Part shown: in pieces, positions 21,401-33,400 of the stretch
Layout of the letters: the number at the start of each line of letters is the position of its first letter
Position numbering within the stretch: position 1 is the stretch's first letter
From: Cyrtodaria siliqua
Lineage: Eukaryota > Mollusca > Bivalvia > Adapedonta > Hiatellidae
Length of the DNA: 64,000 nt
Direction of reading: 5' to 3'
NCBI GenBank assembly: GCA_037043455.1
Contig: JAWPHD010000226.1
Location: 248,001-312,000, forward strand
Notes under the pieces: model-generated
What the model saw: the letters and a program-made list of their open reading frames with translations, nothing else
The model's database searches: none
Told to the model about the DNA's origin: nothing
Translations under genes and position numbers: made by a program

Positions 21401-24400
21401 ATGTTTCGAACAACTAGAAACCAATGGGAGAAAGAATAACTGGTAATCTGATATTATACTATATAAAATGGTTCAAACAAAGTGTGGCAAAAATAACAAG
21501 TCCCAAGTTTTACACTGTTGAAAAAAGGGCAACCTTGGAAATGTTCCATGGTTACACAAGTACATGCCTAGTAAACAAAGAAACGGTATTAAAGCCAGAG
21601 GATCAGCCTTCGTAAGCACTGACAATCACTTTAGTTCATAGACAGCAACAATTTGAGTGCAACCTTTAAGTTAACAATGGTTTATCAGGCAGTATATCTT
21701 ATGCTAACCATCTTGCTTACGGCAGAAGCAAAATTACACGAGGAGCCAGAGTGCTCCAAATTCCATTTTGAAGAAAAGGTGTTGGAGAAGTTGGTTCGCC
21801 TAGAGCATCAAATAGAACTTTTTCAAACAAGGATGAAGCATTGGGACGTCAAAATGGAAGGACAAATTTTGATGATAACAGAGGCAGAAGTGGCACGGAA
21901 AGAGAAACTAGACAAACACATGTCTGAAATCACCATCGCAGAAGTGGCACGGACGGATAAACTAAATACACTTCAGGACTTGTTTCAACAAGAACTTGAA
22001 GTGCAGAAAGTCAAGCTAGATGAAGTCCTCGCCAACTTCCAGCGACAAGTGGCCCGGTTGTCCCAGGATCTGATGGACAAACAAGGAGACATTAACAAAA
22101 CTTTACTGGCATCTATTAAGAATCAGGATACAGCAGTCAACCAGATTAAAGGTATTTTCATTATAAGTAATCTCTGTACAAATGTTGTAGATAATATATC
22201 CTTCTTGAGTAGTTTATTTTTTCTATAGTTTTGTGAATAATTTTCCCACTGCTTCTCTTCCTCAAAAATAAAAAACCTTCAATGTTAGTTTGTTTGTTTT
22301 TATGGTGTTTTACGTCATTTTCAACACATGTAAGGTTATATATGACGGTCGATTTTTTTTGTGGTGGCGGCAGACCACCCCCTTTTCCTGGATAGAACCA
22401 GTACTGTACACCTCCCGCCATCCGTAAGAATCAACACTTCTTCACCTACAAGTCCAGCTAAACCCTTCAATGAGAAGGTAATTTAATTCTTGTTAGCTTC
22501 AAAATGTGCCCTTCCATTTTGTTGTACCACAACAAAATTGACCATCCTATATGGCCAAACATGTGCTAATTAAAACAAACAAATAGTAAGCATATGTGAC
22601 CAAAACCTAAAATATAACACCAGAAACATGTGACAGAAAGAGAATTACAATTCTAGAGACTACCGGTATTCACATTTTCTGAATATTTTTTTATTTTTTT
22701 TCTTCATGTTTTTACTATGATTTGTGTTCAAGTCACAAACATCTGTATCCGTGATGTGATTTAACTATGCATTCTTGGGCCTCGTTGTACAAAGATTGGT
22801 TAGCTTAATCCTTGGTTAGTGTAAACTTTCAAAGTACATTTTCTCATAAAAATATGTTTTGTACTGCTAAAAGTTTTTAAATTGCATTTCTTCTTATTAA
22901 CATACCATAATGCTTTCATATGCTTGAAATATTCATTTATCGGAAATTCAGAGATTTGAAATTTTGACATAACACTCGGTTAAGTTAACAGACCTTTGAA
23001 CAACTGGACCATGGTCTGCCAACTATATAATTAACTGTGAATCCATTTTTTTAAAAACAAGAACAGAGTTATAATTTCCAATCATTTGTATTACAGCTGA
23101 ATTGACCACACCGACCATCCTGTTCACAGCTAAAACTGTCGCCAACATAAGTCCCACTGTCGGAAGTTTACTAAGGTACACAGAGACTGTCACCAACATT
23201 GGCGGGGGATACGACACAAGCACTGGTTTCTTTACCGCTCCACAAGATGGGACTTACATATTCACAGTACAAATATGTAATGTTCATAAAAAATATTTTA
23301 TGGTCCAGATAGTAGCTGCAGACAACATCATAGCGTCTGTGGGTACCTATGATGCTGATAGTCACTCCTGTACATCAGTTGCTGGGGTGGTTGTTCTGTC
23401 AAAAGGTGATAAAGTTTGGATAAAATGCACATACGCAGGTGTGGTTTATAATGGATCCAAAAGATGGAACAGTTTCTCGGGTGTACTCATTCACACAAAT
23501 ACAAAATAACAACATGAGAAAATGACTCGTCAACCCATCAGTTGTTGAATAACATAATCAGAATAAGAAATATGAAACTGTTTTTCACTGGCAATAAATA
23601 ACAACAAAGAAAATATTCCTAGCAAACTGTATCACAGGTATGGCATATTAAAACAAAGTTGAACTTTTGTTTAGGAGTTTTAAGACAAATCATCAATCTT
23701 GTGACATAAATTATGTGATCTATGACATTTTCCCCTAGAAATAATAAGTAAATTATGTGATTTGTGACATTTTCCACTAACAATAATCAGCAAATTATGT
23801 GATTTGTGAATTTTTCCCCTAACAATAATCAATAAATTATGTGATTTGTGACATTTTCCAGACAATAATCAGTAAACTGTGCGATTTGTGACATTTTCCA
23901 CTAACAATAATGAGTAAATTGTGTGATTTGTGACATTTCTCCTAATGGTAATCACTAAATTATGTGATTTGTGACATTTTCCCATAACAATAATGAGTAA
24001 ATTATGTGATTTGTGACATTTTCCAGACAATTATCAGTAAATTATGTACTTTGTGACATTTTCCAGATAATTATCAATAAATAATGTGATATGTGACATG
24101 TTCCAGACAATAATCAGTAAATTATCTGATCTGTGATTTTTTTAAATTTTATTTATAAGATTATTTGCCTGTCATATGTTTCTACTGTTGAAACTCACAT
24201 ATATGTGCTTGTATTACATTGTTTGAATTAATAAAATTACCAATCTTTTGTTTGATTTATTTCATGTGTTTAAATACATCCATCAGATCCTTTTTTTGCA
24301 ATACAAACTCATGTTCTTGGTCAGGATTTATAATTGACAAAAATATATTTGCAAAAGGCTCTATCACCTTAACGAGGCAAAATACAGCATTTTTAACTAA

Positions 24401-27400
24401 ATCAGGGGCCATAACTCCAGTGTTACTGGTATAAATCTGGTGGATTTTCAAACTTGTCCAAGCTTTCACTGATATTAACAATCTGATAAAGATTGGATGA
24501 AATATGAAAGCCCTATTGTTAATGGATGATGGACGCATGGACGATGGACGGAAGACAACGGTCAACTCGTCATTCCATAAGCTCTGCTGACGTGCAGCCA
24601 GTAGAGCTAACCTCAGTCTGAGGGTGTCTCGACCACCGCGTCAAACCGCATGAAATATTTTATTAAATTTGTACTTAAAGCTACAGAGTCCCTATATCAA
24701 TTGATTTCTTCTTTGTAGGCGTGTCTTTATTTGTAACTTCGTGTTCACAAGCTCATGTCGAAATCGGGTATTTAAGCAAGCAAATATAGCGAAGGAAATC
24801 ATTTACCGTATATACATCGACCAGTGCACATCGTACCTATACACAGGTAACAGTAATGTTCACAAAAAAATAAACAGTTAGCTTCTTTCGGGCTCGAACG
24901 CACAACCTTCTGATTTCAAGTCCTGCGCTCTATCCACTGAACTACAACACTACTTGAGAAAATAGTATACTAACTACCATATATTATGAGGCAAAATAAC
25001 ATATTTGAACGCAACTAATGATGGATCAATAAATATGCAGTCCATATTGTCGCACGTGTAAATTAACATTGCCTGTATCTTATCAATATGAAACTAATAC
25101 TTCGTAATACTGTATCTTATCAATATGAAACTAATACTTCGCCTCAAATCAACCATATCGCGACTTGTTATTTAGCTTGATGAGTTTGTGTGCGCGCTCG
25201 TTATTACGTAATGCCTATTTAGTGTTAAAAATGCTACAAAATACCAATAAATAGCAGTGGTCTAGAGGTTCAGCATACATCTTTCAAATCTTACAAGTGC
25301 AAGGCAGTGGTTCAAATCCCGTTCCGGGCAACTATTTTTTTATCACATATATTCTGGAGCCGTATATTTATCGATGTTACCCGATGTACGGAGGCTAAAT
25401 AAAAATGTGAAATTTTACGTATCGATTTCTCCTTCTATACCGACTTTTGGGTGTTCGTCGATTTGAAACTACTTCACACGTGACTCATTCATATTCATGA
25501 GTTATTACGAGTTAAAATAGGGACTGTACAGCTTTAAACGATGTCCACCAAAGACAACACTTCATATGACCAAGTATCAAACAAATGAAAGTGGGGTAAT
25601 CATAAGAAGTTAAGTTACTGAGGTTAAGTGGTTTAACCAGGGTGTAGATTTGGGAAAATAACACAAAACATGACCTTGACCTGGGTATTTTTTGTCGTTC
25701 AGTGAAGTTCATCAATGCCAACAATACATATAACCAGTATCAAAGACATAAAGTGAGGCAATCACAAAAAGTTAACTGAGGTTAAGTTACCTAACCAAAG
25801 TTAAGTTACCTACCTTTAGGTTAAGTTTTGGGAAAATAACGCAAAATATGACCTTGACCTTGGTATTTTTTGTCGACCAGCGATGTCCACCAATGCAAAC
25901 AATACATATGACCAAGTATCAAAGACATAAAGTGAGGCAATCACATAGTTAACTGAGGTTGTTACCTAACCAAGGGTTAGTTTTGGGAAAATAACGTAAA
26001 ACATGACCTTGACCTTGGTAATTTTGGCATTACGTGATGTCCCTTGACCCAACAAAGCATCTGACAAAGTTTCAGAAAAATTCAAGCAGCGGTTTTTTGA
26101 GATATAGTTGATTTAAAATATGGCCTTCGCCACCGCCGCCCCAGCAGGAAAAGTGACTGCTATGCAGGGTTCGACACTAACGGTAGTCAGGACGTCCCAG
26201 ACCACCAGAATTTGCCTCGGACTACCTAGACCTCCAAGCTGAGTAGTCCTGTGGACTACCTACTTTTGACAAAAACAAATAGACATAATTGTCAACTTAG
26301 TAATACAAGAGGTCAACGACCTTGAAGCTCTACCGATTTATTTTGATTTCAGGAAGTAGTCGCTACAGACTTGTTTTTTGAAAATCTATTTTTAACCGTG
26401 GCGGCCATCTTGAATTTCTGGCCGACCTGAAATTTTGCTAGGATCAATTAGACATTAAGAGCAACATTCCTGTGAAGTTTCATGAAAATCCGTCAAGTAG
26501 TTTCAGAGGAGTAGTCGCTACAAGTTTTCATTATATAACTCTACGTAAACAAAGATGGCCACTGGTAGCCATGTTTAACGTCAAATCAAAACGATTTTCG
26601 ACAAGGACCAACATCATGTCATACTGATCATTTTAGAAAAAGTCCCATATCAATATCTCTTATAATTTGAAGAAGTAGTCGCTACAAACTTACTTATTTT
26701 AAATCTATTTTTAGCTGTGGCGGCCATCTTGAATTTCCGGCCGACCTGAAATTTTTCTAGGATCAACTAGACATCAAGAGCAACATTCCTGTGAAGTTTC
26801 ATGAACATCCGTAAAGTAGTTTCAGAGGAGTAGTCGCTACAAGTTTTTACTATATAACTCTATGTAACCAAAGATGGCCACTGGCAGCCATGTTTAACGT
26901 CGAATCAAAATAATTTTCCACAAGGATCAACATCATGTCATGCTGATCATTTTAGAAAAAGTCCCATATCAATATCACTTATAGTTTTCAAGAAGTAGTC
27001 GCTACAAACTTATTTTTTAAAAATCTATTTTTAGCTGTGACGGCCATCTTGAATTTCTGGCAGATCTGAAATTTTGCTAGGATCAATAAGACATCAAGAG
27101 CAACATTCCTGTAAAGTTTCATGAAAATCCGTCAAGTAATTTCAGAGGAGTAGTCGCTACAAGTTTTTACTATATAACTCTATGTAAACAAAGATGGCCG
27201 CTGGCAGCCATGTTTAACGTTGAATCAAAACGATTTTTGACAAGGATCAACATCATGTCATGCTGATCATTTTAGAAAAAGTCCCATATCAATATCATTT
27301 ATAGTTTTCAAGAAGTATTCGCTACTAACTTGTATTTTAAAACTCTATTTTTAGCTTTGGCGGCCATCTTGGATTTCACATCAACATGAATTTTTGCTAG

Positions 27401-30400
27401 GATCAACTAGACTTTATGGGCAACATTTCTGTAAAGTTTCATGAATATCCATCCAGTAGTTTCAGAGGAGTTGTCGCTACAAATAAAAGTTTACGGACAG
27501 ACGGACAGACGGACGACGGACGCCACACCACGGCATAAGCTCTGCTGATCTCTGATCAGTAGAGCTAAAAACATAACAAATAAAACAACTATATTATAAT
27601 TTTTCATGAAGTTTGTTAAATCTCCTATCCAAAGTTGTTTTCACTTCGGAAACGCAATGTTTTTGTGGCAAAATGCTTTTCACAGACATAACTGGTTTCC
27701 GGTATGAATGTAAATCTACAAAGCCAAGTCCCAGCGCTTGCTCACGACTGCTACCCATTTTTTACGACAACTGTTAATCATAACAATGCGCGGCCCTGGA
27801 TTGTTTTGTGAGAAAAATGTGAACATTATTAATACACTCGAAGCACTCGTTTATAAATTAACGTATATGGATGTGCATCTTTCCCCAAATGCATTGCAAA
27901 ACTTAGCGATATGCTTCTTTTTTCATATGTCACCGGTTTTCACGATTCCAAAAAGAACGCAACTCGCAAGAAAAGATAGGACCGAAAATATATTTGTTTA
28001 GTTCTGAATATATTTCATTGATATACATGTAGACAATGTCAGTAAATTGTGTGATTTGTGACATTTCTCCTAATGGTAATCACTAAATTATGTGATTTGT
28101 GACATTTTCCCATAACAATAATGAGTAAATTATGTGATTTGTGACATTTTCCAGACAATTATCAGTAAATTATGTACTTTGTGACATTTTCCAGATAATT
28201 ATCAATAAATAATGTGATATGTGACATGTTCCAGACAATAATCAGTAAATTATCTGATCTGTGATTTTTTTAAATTTTATTTATAAGATTATTTGCCTGT
28301 CATATGTTTCTACTGTTGAAACTCACATATATGTGCTTGTATTACATTGTTTGAATTAATAAAATTACCAATCTTTTGTTTGATTTATTTCATGTGTCTA
28401 AATACATCCATCAGATCCTTTTTTTGCAATACAAACTCATGTTCTTGGTCAGGATTTATAATTGACAAAAATATATTTGCAAAAGGCTCTATCACCTTAA
28501 CGAGGCAAAATACAGCATTTTTAACTAAATCAGGGGCCATAACTCCAGTGTTACAGGTATAAATCTGGTGGATTTTCAAACTTGTCCAAGCTTTCACTGA
28601 TATTAACAATCTGATAAAGATTGGATGAAATATGAAAGCCCTATTGTTAATGGATGATGGACGCATGGACGATGGACGGAAGACAACGGTCAACTCGTCA
28701 TTCCATAAGCTCTGCTGACGTGCAGCCAGTAGAGCTAACCTCAGTCTGAGGGTGTCTCGACCACCGCGTCAAACCGCATGAAATATTTTATTAAATTTGT
28801 ACTTAAAGCTACAGAGTCCCTATATCAGTTGATTTCTTCTTTGTAGGCGTGTCTTTATTTGTAACTTCGTGTTCACAAGCTCATGTCGAAATCGGGTATT
28901 TAAGCAAGCAAATATAGCGAAGGAAATCATTTACCGTATATACATCGACCAGTGCACATCGTACCTATACACAGGTAACAGTAATGTTCACAAAAAAATA
29001 AACAGTTAGCTTCTTTCGGGGCTCGAACGCAAAACCTTCTGATTTCAAGTCCTGCGCTCTATCCACTGAACTACAACACTACTTGAGAAAATAGTATACT
29101 AACTACCATATATTATGAGGCAAAATAACATATTTGAACGCAACTAATGATGGATCAATAAATATGCAGTCCATATTGTCGCACGTGTAAATTAACATTG
29201 CCTGTATCTTATCAATATGAAACTAATACTTCGTAATACTGTATCTTATCAATATGAAACTAATACTTCGCCTCAAATCAACCATATCGCGACTTGTTAT
29301 TTAGCTTGATGAGTTTGTGTGCGCGCTCGTTATTACGTAATGCCTATTTAGTGTTAAAAATGCTACAAAATACCAATAAATAGCAGTGGTCTAGAGGTTC
29401 AGCATACATCTTTCAAATCTTACAAGTGCAAGACAGTGGTTCAAATCCCGTTCCGGGCAACTATTTTTTTATCACATATATTCTGGAGCCGTATATTTAT
29501 CGATGTTACCCGATGTACGGAGGCTAAATAAAAATGTGAAATTTTACGTATCGATTTCTCCTTCTATACCGACTTTTGGGGTGTTCGTCGATTTGAAACT
29601 ACTTCACACGTGACTCATTCATATTCATGAGTTATTACGAGTTAAAATAGGGACTGTACAGCTTTAAACGATGTCAACCAAAGACAACACTTCATATGAC
29701 CAAGTATCAAACAAATGAAAGTGGGGTAATCATAAGAAGTTAAGTTACTGAGGTTAAGTGGTTTAACCAGGGTGCAGATTTGGGAAAATAACACAAAACA
29801 TGACCTTGACCTGGGTATTTTTTGTCGTTCAGTGAAGTTCATCAATGCCAACAATACATATAACCAGTATCAAAGACATAAAGTGAGGCAATCACAAAAA
29901 GTTAACTGAGGTTAAGTTACCTAACCAAAGTTAAGTTACCTACCTTTAGGTTAAGTTTGGGGAAAATAACGCAAAATATGACCTTGACCTTGGTATTTTT
30001 TGTCGACCAGCGATGTCCACCAATGCAAACAATACATATGACCAAGTATCAAAGACATAAAGTGAGGCAATCACATAGTTAACTGAGGTTGTTACCTAAC
30101 CAAGGGTAAGTTTTGGGAAAATAACGTAAAACATGACCTTGACCTTGGTAATTTTGGCATTACGTGATGTCCCTTGACCCAACAAAGCATCTGACAAAGT
30201 TTCAGAAAAATTCAAGCAGCGGTTTTTGAGATATAGTTGATTTAAAATATGGCCGTCGCCACCGCCGCCCCAGCAGGAAAAGTGACTGCTATGCAGGGTT
30301 CGACACTAACGGTAGTCAGGTAGTCCCAGACCACCAGAATTTGCCTCGGACTACCTAGACCTCCAAGCTGAGTAGTCCTGTGGACTACCTACTTTTGACA

Positions 30401-33400
30401 AAAACAAATAGACATAATTGTCAACTTAGTAGTACAAGAGGTCAATGACCTTGAAGCTCTACCGATTTATTTTGATTTCAGGAAGTAGTCGCTACAGACT
30501 TGTTTTTTGAAAATCTATTTTTAACCGTGGCGGCCATCTTGAATTTCTGGCCGACCTGAAATTTTGCTAGGATCAATTAGACATTAAGAGCAACATTCCT
30601 GTGAAGTTTCATGAAAATCCGTCAAGTAGTTTCAGAGAAGTAGTCGCTACAAGTTTTCATTATATAACTCTACGTAAACAAAGATGGCCACTGGTAGCCA
30701 TGTTTAACGTCAAATCAAAACGATTACACTACTGCATAAATATTCAAAAATAAGACTGGTTAAGTGGACTTAAATTTGGGGCAAGTGAGGTTTTGGGCAG
30801 GGCAATTGCCCTTTGAAAATACACTTGCCCTGATGCTGGGAAAATGGATTTTAAAAATATTTCCAAAAACCCTGTTTTGAAACAGTCTATATCCCTGAGA
30901 GAGCTTTCTAATTTAAATAAGGCATTCATTTTGCAATTAAAAATAATCTCAGAGCAGATGGTGAATCTCAGAATTTTATAAAAATAAGAAAGACGGGACG
31001 AATCGTTCGACTGAAATGGTCATATACCACTATTGCATTTCCCATAGGCCTACATTATAGCCTGTTGGCCTTCAATCCCTGTTTCTAAATAAGACTGGCT
31101 GAAAAAAAACTAACTTTTCTTAAAGAACTATCTTATATACACTCAAAAATGATCAGCAAATTGGAAATAATGTAATGCTTTCAGCCTTTAATACTTCACT
31201 GAAGGTGTCACCCTAGAATGGCAGTAAATAAATTGTACTTTATTTACTTTTTTTACTTATTGTAAATATACCCTCAGTACAATTTTATCAATAAAATTGC
31301 AAATTTCAATAAAAATATTCTAAATGAACCTGTTTTATGCTGAAAATTTAATATTCTGATGTTTTATGGGGATTTGTTATGATTTTGGTAATTTATTCTA
31401 ATCAGAATCTATCTTACAATCTGACTATATGCCCTAATACACCCTATTCATTTTTCAACCAATCAGAAGCCCCAAAACACTAGTGGTTACTGTATCTGAA
31501 CTAAAAGAAAATGGTGTTTCAATTAAATGGCTCAACCATGTATAATGATGAAAAACATAAAATAACATGTAAGGACTAAGGTGTGTCAGTGAGCATTTTA
31601 AGTTGTTACGGGCTGTTTGGAATGATAGGAAGATGTAGATCACGGTTTTATCTGACTTTAAAAGACTTCCAGACCTTGCAGAGTAAGGCCAACAAGGAGA
31701 TGTGCGACAAATGAAATTAATCAATACTGAGATAGAATCCGTCTTTTTGGAGTGTTTATCGTTTATGTCTACTGTGTCTACTGTTTCGTTCGTTACCTAT
31801 ATTTTGTTTAGTTTAAATCCCTTTTTTCTGAGGTTAACACCCCCCCCCCCCCCCCCCCCCCCCAACCCCCGTCGTTTATATTTTGAAAACTAGCCGGACT
31901 ACCAAAATCTGCGTAGGACTACTTGATTTTAAAAGTTGGTAGTCCTGCGGATTACATGGGGAAAAAAGTTAGTGTCAAACCCTGCTATGTCTCGCTACCC
32001 ACCATGTGGGCGAGACAATAAAAGTTTGTTTCTGTGTATTTTTTTAAAATTAAAGCTGCATTTTCTGTTAACTTTTAGCTTATAAAACACACAATACTTA
32101 TGTTGAAAACCATTACACAACTACCATGTACAAGAAAAGGACCAATAGCGGTACAAGAAAAGGACCACTTTGTGGAACTGAACTCCGAGCCAAACTAAAA
32201 TTACACGTGCGGGTAAGACGAGCGTGTTCCCGACTGAACTAAACGGAACAGTTATTTGATGCAAGACATACTGTAATCAAAAACTAACGCATTTATGGAT
32301 ATCAAGCGATGTTTACAAACAATAAATAAATTCTTTTTTCTGCCCAAATTAACAAACTTATTACTAAATAATTATTTGGGTCTATGCTCAGGTTTCCATT
32401 TCACTGAATAACAAGAAATGTCACCTGTAAGTGACAAATGCCCTCAAATATTTTGACTTGTTTGACCTACAAGTGTGACCTTGACTTTTGAGGTATGGAC
32501 CCGATTCTTACACATGACAAATCTTCTCATTACGATTAACATTTGTGCCAAGTTTCACGGAAATCCCAGTTCTTTAAAAAGTTGCGACATGTTTGTTTCG
32601 AACGCACAAATGGACAGTGGGATTACTATATGCCTCCCTTTGGGGTTATACAAATCAGACAGTTATTTTCTTTATTTGCTAAATATGCTTTACTTACAAA
32701 CATACTTTTATTTCACCAGATTTACCACACACCAGTGTATAATGATATTATCAAGCTACTAACATGTATTTCCCTAAGCGAAATCCTGAGATTTGTTGTT
32801 ATTTCAAAATACTTTTAAAACTTTGATTTGTAGAACACATCGTCTGTCAGGGTTACTTTCTAGGGCATTGTACATGTCATATATTGTCATACAGTTTTTC
32901 ATTCATGATAGGTTCATGGAACACAAGTTTGCAGTTAAACAGTTAAGTATGTAGAGAGTAGCTAAGGAAAGAGTTTAGAGAGTACAGGAAGGGAAGAAAG
33001 AAAGAAAAATAACAAACACAAATAGAAGAAAGGAAAGGGGAGTTACAGACCCAGTTGCGTTCAAGTACCCCAAAAATGCATTCCGTTTGAGTTTCGTTTG
33101 CGTTCCGTTTGCGCTCCGTTTGCATTTCGTTTGCATTTCATTTTTACGAATGCATTTTTTCAAAGGCAAATCATTTGCGTTTTTGAATGCATTCAGTGTT
33201 TATAAATGAAACTATGCGTTCATTTAAATGCACGGAACGAACGCAACATAATGATTGTGTGCGTTTAAATGCACAAACGGAGAAAATGCATTTGCGTTCG
33301 TTCAGCGTTTACCAATCGCAACATTTCTGACGATAAAACTATGCATGATATCCAGCCAAGCAATTCTTACCGCGATTCTTACCACGAGTCGGCGACTAAT

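Larger units (their letters stand above)
23911..26596 (+). repeat. Segmental duplication, copy 1
   Basis: About 2.69 kb recurs at 28039-30725 in direct orientation, ~4.13 kb away, with few single-base differences (for example GTTACTGGTATA/GTTACAGGTATA and TGTCCACCAAAG/TGTCAACCAAAG). It spans satellite, Helitron end, repeat F and the start of a hAT-like element. The copies part inside a pearl-like element. Confidence 0.92.

Noticed and set aside
24257..24565. 102-residue minus-strand protein, duplicated at 28385-28693
   Set aside because: It lies wholly in a Helitron-like core. The duplication of the frame reflects the duplicated segment, not selection.
31702..31893. 63-codon frame with a poly-proline stretch
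   Set aside because: The prolines come from a 24-base poly(C) tract inside a transposon.
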